Assembly (NCBI GenBank): GCA_964556425.1
Contig: CAZKWC010000063.1
Coordinates: 1 to 16,976 of the forward strand
DNA: 16,976 nt
Direction: 5' to 3'
Origin: JALQUL01 sp964556425
GTDB taxonomy: Bacteria; Pseudomonadota; Gammaproteobacteria; Burkholderiales; Burkholderiaceae_C
Under the pieces are notes generated by a model. It worked only from the letters and a program-made list of their open reading frames with translations. It ran no database searches and was not told the origin of the DNA. Shown here in pieces: positions 7,422 to 14,227 of the stretch; the first letter of the stretch is position 1, and the number at the start of each line of letters is the position of its first letter. The position numbers and the translations under genes were made by a program.

Positions 7422-8723
7422 TTAGCCAGTTTTGAGAACAGGATATTTTTTGAGTTGCAAGACACTAAAAAACAAACCAACTGCTACCAAGCCCAATAGG
7501 CAATAAGCCCAACTCAAACCAATTCGGTCACTTAAAGCACCAATTACAAAGCCTGCAAACTGGCATCCAACTGTAAAACTAATCATGATGACTGCAGAAG
7601 CCTTAGAGGCCATATGCTGATTTCTATCGATTAGCCAAGCTAATAAAACAGGAAAAAACACACCCACACCCACACCATACAAAGCATTAAAGCCCCAAAA
7701 TAGTCCTGTAATAACACTAAGACTAGTGGCAGGCCATAACTGGGGAATAAGGGGTAATAGGAGTGTGGGTACCACTCCCATAAAAATAACCGCAGATAAA
7801 ATTTTCATCTTACCCTCTAGAGAGAGTTGAGAATGAGAAAACGCTTGCCAAATACGGGCGGCCACCATTCCTGCTACAAAAAACTGCAGAGCCTGCCTTG
7901 ATTGATTAGCAGAAATTCCCAACACTTCAATGCCAAAAGTAACGGACCAAAAAACCGGCCCCCATTCAAGTGTGGCGGCCATGAATCCACAAGCCATAAT
8001 CCAACGCACGGAAGCTTGAGAGAGTAGTTGTTGATAACTATTAGACAGTGGTTTTTGTGGCGAGTCAGAAGCGTCTTGGCTATTGCTAGCACGGTGGGTA
8101 TTTAAATCTTCTGAATGATGATTGCTTGAATGTAAGCCGGTGGCTTGGTTGGTAAAATATTTTTTGGGATAAAAAGCTAATAAAGCAATAGCCAAAGGAA
8201 TAAAAAATAATTGGTAAGGAAAGCGCCAGTCGCTATTGAACTGCAACACTGCAATCACAATAGTAGGCGTTAATAAATGACCCGAGCTATAGGCGACATC
8301 AACTAAGCTAAGTGTCCTAGCTCTTGCCATAGGGTTTTGATACACCATAGCCAAAATTCCATGGCCTAAAGTGAGAAGGGCGGCTTCAAAAAAAGAGGCA
8401 ACAAAAAAGCCAAAAGCAACCAGCCAAAAATGTTGAGCCACCACAATAATCAGGAGTGCTAAAGCGGTAAACGACATGTAACTAATGAACAAAGGCCGAG
8501 CAGAAAATTTTCCAGCTAAACGCCCACCTTGAATCGCTCCCACCACACTTCCAGCCGCCCACACCGCCATTAACAAACCCATGTCCTGAAAATTACCCAA
8601 TTCCTTTTTGAGTTCAGGTGTCACCACACCTAAGATGGAGGCAAACATACCCCAGCACAAAGCGGTATAGATAACAACCCATCCAGCGTAGGGAATACCT
8701 GACAAAAAGTCCTTGAGTTTCAT
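7422..8723 (-). CDS. Major facilitator superfamily transporter, substrate unknown
   Basis: A 433-residue inner-membrane carrier with about 12 hydrophobic segments in two halves of six (residues about 13-186 and 238-427). The loop between segments 2 and 3 has GGRLAGKFSARP, the degenerate form of the MFS signature. A matching LSDRIG lies in the second half. The halves are joined by a long hydrophilic loop (about 187-237) unusually rich in His, Ser, Asn and Asp. I cannot assign a substrate; FucP-like and TsgA-like families are possibilities. The ATG at 8723 puts the first membrane segment at the normal distance from the N-terminus, but has no clear Shine-Dalgarno. The terminator at 8749-8774 separates it from the gene upstream, so it needs its own promoter or read-through. 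Confidence 0.88.
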   Translation of the reverse strand: MKLKDFLSGIPYAGWVVIYTALCWGMFASILGVVTPELKKELGNFQDMGLLMAVWAAGSVVGAIQGGRLAGKFSARPLFISYMSFTALALLIIVVAQHFWLVAFGFFVASFFEAALLTLGHGILAMVYQNPMARARTLSLVDVAYSSGHLLTPTIVIAVLQFNSDWRFPYQLFFIPLAIALLAFYPKKYFTNQATGLHSSNHHSEDLNTHRASNSQDASDSPQKPLSNSYQQLLSQASVRWIMACGFMAATLEWGPVFWSVTFGIEVLGISANQSRQALQFFVAGMVAARIWQAFSHSQLSLEGKMKILSAVIFMGVVPTLLLPLIPQLWPATSLSVITGLFWGFNALYGVGVGVFFPVLLAWLIDRNQHMASKASAVIMISFTVGCQFAGFVIGALSDRIGLSWAYCLLGLVAVGLFFSVLQLKKYPVLKTG

Positions 8724-8748
8724 GTGTAAAAAGTGGCCTAGAAAATAA

Positions 8749-8774
8749 AAAAACGATCAAAAATGATCGTTTTT
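8749..8774 (-). terminator. Rho-independent terminator of the small membrane protein gene
   Basis: An 11-bp perfect stem (AAAAACGATCA pairing with TGATCGTTTTT) with a 4-base loop. On the minus strand it is followed by seven T residues and then ATTTTC. This is the A-tract, stem, U-tract form of an intrinsic terminator, though only three stem pairs are G-C. It ends transcription from the gene at 8831-9112. On the plus strand the T run is shorter, so it is probably one-directional. Confidence 0.8.
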
Positions 8775-8830
8775 GGGAGAGGAAGGTGACTCAAATTCTA
8801 AATTAAATGAGTTCCCAAAAGCTAAGTGTA

Positions 8831-9112
8831 CTAGCCTTGTGGAGGTTCTTGCAAGGTAAGTTCAAAACCACCTACACGCTTAGCGACAATGTTGTACACA
8901 AAAGCGGTAACCCAGCCGAAAATAAAGCTAAAAAGAGCATTAAAAAAGGGTACAAAAAATAAATACCATACATTGTAAGTAGGTTCTTTTTCCGCATTCA
9001 ATAATAAAGTAACAACCGTAATAATCGTAAAAAACAATGTGACAACAAAAGACGCTGCAGCCACCACCTTTCCGGCCTTTACAGGGGAGATATAACTGAC
9101 TTGATATTTCAT
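8831..9112 (-). CDS. Small two-segment membrane protein, hypothetical
   Basis: A 93-residue protein with two hydrophobic segments (about 14-38 and 46-74) and a short polar tail. It starts MKYQVSYISPVKAGKVVA, and after the second segment has YNIVAKRVGGFELTL. I recognise a widespread family of small bacterial membrane proteins of unknown function that share the P-x-KAGK start and the YN-x-VAK-x-VGG-x-E end, resembling DUF3566-type proteins. That family assignment is from memory. The coding call is strong: typical composition, a terminator directly downstream and no conflicting frame. The upstream sequence has no obvious Shine-Dalgarno. It faces the DUF3999 gene across a 388-bp gap and is probably a single-gene unit. 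Confidence 0.8.
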   Translation of the reverse strand: MKYQVSYISPVKAGKVVAAASFVVTLFFTIITVVTLLLNAEKEPTYNVWYLFFVPFFNALFSFIFGWVTAFVYNIVAKRVGGFELTLQEPPQG

Positions 9113-9165
9113 TTAATAGGGGTTTTCAAAGTGTTAATAGCAAAGATTGGCTCTGCTAGAAAATG

Positions 9166-9179
9166 GATTGTAAACAATC
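9166..9179. promoter_or_regulatory. Palindrome GATTGT-AA-ACAATC, possible operator
   Basis: A perfect inverted repeat (6-bp arms, 2-base centre) 54 bases upstream of the small membrane protein start on the minus strand. A regulator dimer could bind it. No known consensus matches with certainty. Confidence 0.3.
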
Positions 9180-9263
9180 ACTGTCAAATTCAATAGGATT
9201 TAATAGAAAAACATGAACAAATGTGGGCATCTGGCACTAACAGTGTTGGATAGAACCGAATAA

Positions 9264-9428
9264 GCCGTTCAAATAAGTAAAAAAGGTATTAACTTTCATG
9301 ATGAAGACAACACTCTTACTATTAAAAAAGTAGCTCACCAAGTATATAAAATATCAAAAAATGAGCTATTTCTGCAGAGTCGTCAGCATAAGAGAAGGCT
9401 TGTAAGTAAAAGCGGGTTTTATTATTGA
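9264..9428 (+). pseudogene. Possible relic coding frame, DnaA domain IV-like in pattern
   Basis: One frame is open for 54 codons between stops at 9261 and 9426, but has no ATG, GTG or TTG near its start. The middle reads LTIKKVAHQVYKISKNELF, then LQSRQHKRRLV. The pattern of a helix, KIS, acidic-Leu, SR and basic residues recalls the first helices of DnaA domain IV, or the similar helix-turn-helix tail of REP-associated transposases. Past the stop the same frame stays open to 9497. It may be a decayed fragment or chance; I hold this weakly. Confidence 0.18.
9331..9368. repeat. Inverted repeat TAGCTCA ... TGAGCTA
   Basis: Perfect 7-bp arms (9331-9337 and 9362-9368) around a 24-base A-rich loop, with further A-T pairing possible outside. 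On the minus strand the hairpin is followed by CTTTTTTAA, so it could be a weak terminator facing the small membrane protein gene. The long loop makes this doubtful. Confidence 0.3.
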
Positions 9429-9500
9429 ATAATCAGTTCTCAAGACTCCAATATTTTTGCTGAGTCAATTAAAAAACTCGGATTTTATGCTGATATTTGA

Positions 9501-10979
9501 ATGACAAAAAGTCTCAATAAAATCCTGATGATTCTCTTCATCTTGATAGCCAACCCCTCTGTTGCTTCAATAGCAGGCGCTACTACGACCACCTCCATAG
9601 ACTTACCCCCGCCTCAGTTGTCCTTTGTGACGCAAAATTTTGGTCTGCAAATTAACAGCAAAAGTAATTTACAAAGAGTCGAGTTAAACAGTGATGTGTT
9701 AATGTCTTCACAAAACAAATTGCTGAATGATGTCTATGTAGTTGACCACAAGGGTCAAAAAATGGACTCTGCATTATTGAGTTCAAAACCACCCAAAAAG
9801 GGTGTGGGCCAAGCGACTATTGATTTAAAACCTATTCTGGTGAAGGGGCGTACTTCACAGTCTTTCGAGGGTATGAAGCTTGAAATCCTTGAAAAAAATG
9901 GCATAAGCACGGCCCGTTTAGTTAGCCCCACAGGGACTCAAACGCCTTTGTCAGGAGCCAAGGTAGATATGGGGGTAGTATTTGATACTCGCAATATTAG
10001 TAGCAATTTAGAATCTTTTGTGTTTCAAGTGGTGCTACCCGAGCAACAAGCCATTCATTTTCATTTACAAGCAAGCCCCGATTTAATGTCTTGGCGCACA
10101 ATTGCCGATACCGTTTTATACCAAAATCAAGAAGTCAAGCCTATAAGGCCTAGCATTGAGCATACCCCGCTCAGCCGAATTGACCTAGAACTGGTGCAAC
10201 TTAAAGATCAATATTTACGCTTGGTCTGGACCAACTCAAATGGTGTGGCAGTTCCGGTGGTGTTTAAAAAAGCCTATTTAGAATTAACCACTATAAAAAC
10301 TCAGGCCACTCGCCAAACCACAGAACTCAAAGTCGATAAAGATATTGTGAGTAAGGCGTGGGTTGCACACAATCCTTACAGCGCCAGTATTTCGGGTTTG
10401 TTACTCACTGTATTATCGGGAGTAACACCCATGACGGTTCAATTATGGGCGAAACAAAAAGACTCCTCTCATTGGCAAGCGCTTGGGCAAACGACTATTT
10501 TGCCCTATAGCAATCAACAGGTAAATCCAATTTCTAACGAGTTAAAAATAAGCCCTAATGCTTATGAGGCGTTTAGAATTGAACTTATCAATCCACAAAA
10601 TCAAGCAAAAAATGAATTGACCTTAATGCCTAAAATTGAGGTGATATTTGCTCCTGTAGAACTTATTTTTTTGGCAACCGGTCAAGAACCATATGCTTTA
10701 GCGGTGGGTTTAGCTAATAAGCACGACTCATTTAATAATATTAAGAACATTATTCCCAATTACAGTGCCGGCGATGAAAACAATATTCCCTTAGCAGAAA
10801 TTGAAAAAGTCACTCCTAGTGCTAGCTCAACGACTCATAACGAAAACATCAACAGTAACCACTCCGAAACAATAGGCCTGTTTCAGTCATCACAATCATT
10901 GGTTTGGTGGGGCTTATTAATTTTGACTTTTATCATGATGGCCTTTATCACTCGATCTCAAATGCGCAGTCCTAGTTAA
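9501..10979 (+). CDS. DUF3999 family envelope protein
   Basis: A 492-residue secreted or membrane-anchored protein. It has an N-terminal signal peptide (about 1-27, cleavage probably near ASIAGA), a long mainly beta-strand extracytoplasmic region (about 30-450), and a C-terminal transmembrane segment (about 468-486) followed by a short basic end. LIFLATGQEPYALAVG near residues 386-401 matches the most conserved element I know of DUF3999, and the length fits that family. Function is unknown. DUF3999 genes often sit beside a DUF2339 multi-pass membrane protein, which is absent here. The ATG at 9501 gives a good signal peptide. M10 is an alternative start, and neither has a Shine-Dalgarno. The cysteine hydrolase gene begins 11 bases after the stop, so the two are probably co-transcribed. 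Confidence 0.8.
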   Translation: MTKSLNKILMILFILIANPSVASIAGATTTTSIDLPPPQLSFVTQNFGLQINSKSNLQRVELNSDVLMSSQNKLLNDVYVVDHKGQKMDSALLSSKPPKKGVGQATIDLKPILVKGRTSQSFEGMKLEILEKNGISTARLVSPTGTQTPLSGAKVDMGVVFDTRNISSNLESFVFQVVLPEQQAIHFHLQASPDLMSWRTIADTVLYQNQEVKPIRPSIEHTPLSRIDLELVQLKDQYLRLVWTNSNGVAVPVVFKKAYLELTTIKTQATRQTTELKVDKDIVSKAWVAHNPYSASISGLLLTVLSGVTPMTVQLWAKQKDSSHWQALGQTTILPYSNQQVNPISNELKISPNAYEAFRIELINPQNQAKNELTLMPKIEVIFAPVELIFLATGQEPYALAVGLANKHDSFNNIKNIIPNYSAGDENNIPLAEIEKVTPSASSTTHNENINSNHSETIGLFQSSQSLVWWGLLILTFIMMAFITRSQMRSPS

Positions 10980-10990
10980 TCACGGTTAAA

Positions 10991-11890
10991 ATGCAGTTTC
11001 AATTCCATCAAGATGAAGCTGTTAAAAGGACTAAAACCGTGAGCATCAAAAGGCATTTATTTCTCATCGATCCACAAAATGATTTTTGCGATATTGCGCC
11101 CACCGTATTAGCCTCACAAGGCATTACTTCTCGCCCTGCTTTGCCTGTTACAGGGGCGCATCAAGATATGTTGCGTTTGGCTAATTGGCTAGGGCAAATT
11201 GGCAGTCATTTACACGCTATTACCACTACCCTTGATAGTCATCATGAATTTGATATTGCCCATCCTGCATTTTGGAAAAAAGCCGATGGTAGTGCAGTAT
11301 CACCTTTTACGGTCATTTCAAAAGCCGATTTTGAGGCGGGTGTTTATCAAATGGCACAAGCTGCTTCGCGTCAAAGAGTATCCGATTATTTGGCTCAATT
11401 AGAAGCCCAAAATCGTTATCAGTTAATGGTTTGGCCCACTCATTGTGTGATGGGAACATGGGGTCACCAAGTGCATTTTGCAGTGTTAAAAGCGCTAGAA
11501 CAATGGCAATACGATTCACAAGAAAAATTGGCTTGGGTGGGCAAAGGAAAAAACGCTTGGACCGAGCATTACAGTGCCATACAAGCAGAAGTACCCGACC
11601 CCCTCGACCCCGAGACACAACTCAATTTGGATTTAATCAAGCAACTTGATGCGGCCGATGAAATTTATGTGGCGGGTCAAGCGAGTAGTCACTGTGTAAA
11701 GGCAAGTTTAGAGCACTTGGTTGAGTTTTTACCCTCACGCCACTATAGCAAAATTATTTTACTGACCGATTGTATGAGTGCAGTTACCGGTTTTGAAAAA
11801 ACAGCCCAAGCATTTTTAGACAATATGCAAGAAAAAGGACTGCAGTTAAAAACCACCACTCAAATTGCAAAAGCGTGGCTTGCAAAATAA
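10991..11890 (+). CDS. Nicotinamidase-like cysteine hydrolase (isochorismatase fold)
   Basis: A 299-residue cytosolic hydrolase of the isochorismatase/PncA superfamily. LFLIDPQNDF supplies the catalytic Asp D27. The metal-site pattern TTLDSHHEFDIAHPAFW (D82, H84, H91) and WPTHCVMGT (148-156) are typical of nicotinamidases. GQASSHCVKAS carries the nucleophile C235. The third catalytic residue, a Lys, is probably K185 or K187 in WVGKGKNAW. PncA is about 210 residues; the extra length matches a divergent group of nicotinamidase-related amidases. The likely reaction is nicotinamide to nicotinate plus ammonia, but a related amide is possible. The ATG at 10991 adds about 16 residues before the fold; a GTG at codon 17 is an alternative start. 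A NadM gene downstream supports a role in NAD metabolism. Confidence 0.85.
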   Translation: MQFQFHQDEAVKRTKTVSIKRHLFLIDPQNDFCDIAPTVLASQGITSRPALPVTGAHQDMLRLANWLGQIGSHLHAITTTLDSHHEFDIAHPAFWKKADGSAVSPFTVISKADFEAGVYQMAQAASRQRVSDYLAQLEAQNRYQLMVWPTHCVMGTWGHQVHFAVLKALEQWQYDSQEKLAWVGKGKNAWTEHYSAIQAEVPDPLDPETQLNLDLIKQLDAADEIYVAGQASSHCVKASLEHLVEFLPSRHYSKIILLTDCMSAVTGFEKTAQAFLDNMQEKGLQLKTTTQIAKAWLAK

Positions 11891-11960
11891 GCGCTACTTT
11901 GCACCAGCGGTGGTAATTGAGTCACTCAGCTGCCTCCCACGCATTGAGCCATTACCAAGG

Positions 11961-11982
11961 GCTTTAAAGCGCTTTTTAAAGC
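11961..11982. repeat. Adjacent palindromes upstream of nadM
   Basis: GCTTTAAAGC (a perfect 10-bp palindrome) is followed directly by GCTTTTTAAAGC. Together they form a hairpin with 8-bp arms, GCTTTAAA and TTTAAAGC, and a 6-base loop, ending 12 bases before the nadM ATG. It could be an operator, a weak terminator after the hydrolase gene, or an mRNA structure at the nadM start, which lacks a Shine-Dalgarno. Confidence 0.4.
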
Positions 11983-11994
11983 TATTCAATTATT

Positions 11995-13164
11995 ATGCAA
12001 AGTAACAATCTTAACTCTCCCAATAGTCCCACTCATCAAGCCCCCTTAATAGCGCAAGCAAGTGGTGAATTGGGCTTGGCAGCTTTATCGGTGTGTATTG
12101 GCCGTTTTCAAATTTTTCATCATGCGCATTTAGCCATGATAGAGCGTTGCCTAGAGGTGGCCAAGCATTGTGTAGTGGTATTGGGCTCTAGCTACCAAGC
12201 CCGTTCGCCTCGTCAGCCGTTTATATGGCAAGAGCGAAAACAAGTCATACTCAATTCGCTACCTGAGCATGTGCATCATCAACTCACTTTTTTGCCCCTG
12301 CGAGATTTTTATAATATGCAGCGCTGGTCACAAGCCTTGCAACAACAAGTACACGCTTTGTTTCCTGCAGTTGCACCAAGCGAAATTATTTTAGTCGGCC
12401 ACCATAAAGACGCTTCTACCGAATATTTAGCCCATTTCCCGCATTGGCAATTGCATGAGTTAGAAAGCCAAGGCCCTACCAATGCAACAACCTTACGCCA
12501 TACCTATTGGCAATTAAGTCCTGCTGCACCAAACAAGCAAGACCCTTCGCTAGGCTGGCAAGCTATTGAACAACAAGTCCCTAAGGCTAGTTTTGATTTT
12601 TTAAAAGACTGGTGGCATAGCCCTAATTACCTAGCCATGGCAGAAGAATATTTTGCCTTGCAAAAAGAAAAACAAGCATGGTCTGCTGCACCCTATCCAC
12701 CCATACTAGTCACAGTAGATGCAATCATTACCCACAAGCGGCATGTGCTAGTCATACAAAGAGGTCGTATGCCGGGTAAAGGTTTGTACGCACTACCTGG
12801 AGGTTTTTTAGAGCAACACGAAACCGTTTATCAGTCGGCCTTGCGTGAGTTACTCGAAGAAACAGGCTTGGCAATTGGCCCAGAACAAGCCTTGCAATAT
12901 TTAAAAGCCGTTAAAGTATTTGATCATCCTAGTCGTAGTCAAAGAGGCCGGGTGATATCGCACACTCATCACTTTGAGTTACCAGATGGTTTTAATTTAA
13001 GCCTTCAAGCAGGTGATGATGCAGCAAGTGCTGTGTGGATGGCCTATGATGAGGTAGAGGCAAATGCCGATGGTTTTCATGATGATCATTTTTTTATGCT
13101 TGAAAACTTTTTGCCCCTATCGCTCCAACCACAACTTCTTAATAGTCAGCAGGTATTATCATGA
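11995..13164 (+). CDS. nadM: NadM-type adenylyltransferase fused to a Nudix hydrolase
   Basis: A 389-residue bifunctional enzyme. The N-terminal part (about 28-172) is a nucleotidyltransferase of the NMN adenylyltransferase kind, which makes NAD from NMN and ATP. It has GRFQIFHHAH (36-45), LGSSYQARSP, FLPLRDFYNMQRW and ATTLR (164-168). The C-terminal part (about 235-375) is a Nudix domain with a complete box from G270 through E276 to REL-LEE-TGL (284-292), preceded by ALPG. In characterised fusions this half splits ADP-ribose or related nucleotides. The usual FQPFHxGH is altered here to FQIFHHAH, with Ile for Pro and Ala for the near-invariant Gly, which may lower or change transferase activity. 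The first 27 residues are a polar extension, so a later start is possible. It overlaps ydgJ by 4 bases (ATGA). Confidence 0.9.
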   Translation: MQSNNLNSPNSPTHQAPLIAQASGELGLAALSVCIGRFQIFHHAHLAMIERCLEVAKHCVVVLGSSYQARSPRQPFIWQERKQVILNSLPEHVHHQLTFLPLRDFYNMQRWSQALQQQVHALFPAVAPSEIILVGHHKDASTEYLAHFPHWQLHELESQGPTNATTLRHTYWQLSPAAPNKQDPSLGWQAIEQQVPKASFDFLKDWWHSPNYLAMAEEYFALQKEKQAWSAAPYPPILVTVDAIITHKRHVLVIQRGRMPGKGLYALPGGFLEQHETVYQSALRELLEETGLAIGPEQALQYLKAVKVFDHPSRSQRGRVISHTHHFELPDGFNLSLQAGDDAASAVWMAYDEVEANADGFHDDHFFMLENFLPLSLQPQLLNSQQVLS

Positions 13165-14207
13165 CACAAGGTGTTTTAAAAGTCGGTATTATGGGTTTTG
13201 GTTATGCCAGCCTTACCTTTCATGCACCCTTAATAATGGCCACACCAGGGCTAGAGTTAGTAGCGGTGTCTAGTTCTGATGCCGCCAAAGTGCAAATGGT
13301 CTTGCCCCATATGCCAGTTTTTGATAACCCGCAAGAAATGTTGTTAAGTGCAGACCTCGATATAGTGGTGATTCCCACCCCCAACGAAACCCATTTTGAA
13401 TTAGCCCAAATGGCCTTGGCAGCAGGCAAACATGTGGTGGTAGATAAACCCTTTACCCTTAATAGTACAGAGGCAAAACTCTTAATTGATCAAGCCGAAA
13501 AGGCTCAGCTTTTGTTATCGGTTTTTCATAATAGGCGCTGGGATGCTGACTTTTTAACCCTTCAGCAATTAATTGAACAAAACACTTTGGGTCGTATTGT
13601 GCATTTTGAATCCCACTTCGATCGATTCAGACCCCAGGTGAGGCAGCGCTGGCGCGAGTCCGATCAATTAGGCGCTGGTCTTTGGTATGACCTTGGTTCA
13701 CACCTGCTCGATCAAAGTTTGCAATTATTTGGGCCACCACAAAGCATTTATTTAGATACCGCTATGCAGCGCGATCAATCACAAGCGGTTGATTGGTTTC
13801 ATGCTATTTTGCAATACCAAGAATTAAGAGTGGTGTTACATGCCAGTGCTTTGGTGGCACAAACCGGACCTCGATTAGTCGTGCATGGCACCAAAGGCAG
13901 TTATACCAAAATGGGCCTTGATATTCAGGAAGATCAACTCAAAGCCGGTGTTGCTGTTGGCTCTGAAACATGGGGTCTTGACCCGGTAAAAGGCCAACTG
14001 TGTTTGGCTCACGGCGACTGGTTAGCACAATCCGAGCACAACACCTTGCCAGGTCAATATCAAGCTTATTACCAAGGCATTTACAATACAATCGTCTTAG
14101 GTGCGACTAATCCTGTCGCGGCGCAAGATGCTTTAAAAGTAATTGAGCTAATAGAGGCAGGTACAGAAAGCGCCCGTACTGGGCAAAAAATAATTCTGCC
14201 CACCTAA
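13161..14207 (+). CDS. ydgJ: YdgJ-type Gfo/Idh/MocA family oxidoreductase
   Basis: A 348-residue NAD(P)-dependent dehydrogenase that closely follows E. coli YdgJ from memory. The Rossmann start is VGIMGFGYASLTFHAPL (residues 8-24). IPTPNETHF and VVVDKPFTL hold the active-site lysine. VFHNRRWDADFLTL and SHFDRFRPQVRQRWRE follow, and the catalytic motif is WYDLGSHLLDQ with its Asp and His. The substrate of YdgJ is not firmly known to me; the related IolW of Bacillus acts on scyllo-inositol with NADP, so a polyol or sugar is likely. The start overlaps the nadM stop as ATGA, and AGCAGG lies just upstream, indicating translational coupling. This ties the gene to nucleotide metabolism by position only. 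It converges on fbpC with a 20-base gap and no visible terminator. Confidence 0.92.
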   Translation: MTQGVLKVGIMGFGYASLTFHAPLIMATPGLELVAVSSSDAAKVQMVLPHMPVFDNPQEMLLSADLDIVVIPTPNETHFELAQMALAAGKHVVVDKPFTLNSTEAKLLIDQAEKAQLLLSVFHNRRWDADFLTLQQLIEQNTLGRIVHFESHFDRFRPQVRQRWRESDQLGAGLWYDLGSHLLDQSLQLFGPPQSIYLDTAMQRDQSQAVDWFHAILQYQELRVVLHASALVAQTGPRLVVHGTKGSYTKMGLDIQEDQLKAGVAVGSETWGLDPVKGQLCLAHGDWLAQSEHNTLPGQYQAYYQGIYNTIVLGATNPVAAQDALKVIELIEAGTESARTGQKIILPT

Positions 14208-14227
14208 TCGCCATAAGCATCTTGTTT

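Larger units (their letters stand above)
9113..9500. other. 388-bp divergent intergenic region
   Basis: The longest stretch without a confident gene. It must hold the promoters of the small membrane protein (minus) and the DUF3999 gene (plus). It also contains a 14-bp palindrome at 9166-9179, a 7-bp inverted repeat with a 24-base loop at 9331-9368, and an open run without a start codon at 9264-9425. I could not fix any -35/-10 pair with good spacing. Confidence 0.6.

Noticed and set aside
11313..11618. Open frame on the minus strand opposite the cysteine hydrolase
   Set aside because: It lies wholly within a gene with clear catalytic motifs and shows no family features of its own.
13220..13429. 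Minus-strand frame inside ydgJ as a small antisense gene
   Set aside because: It is opposite the conserved Rossmann region of YdgJ, with no ribosome site and no recognisable protein features.
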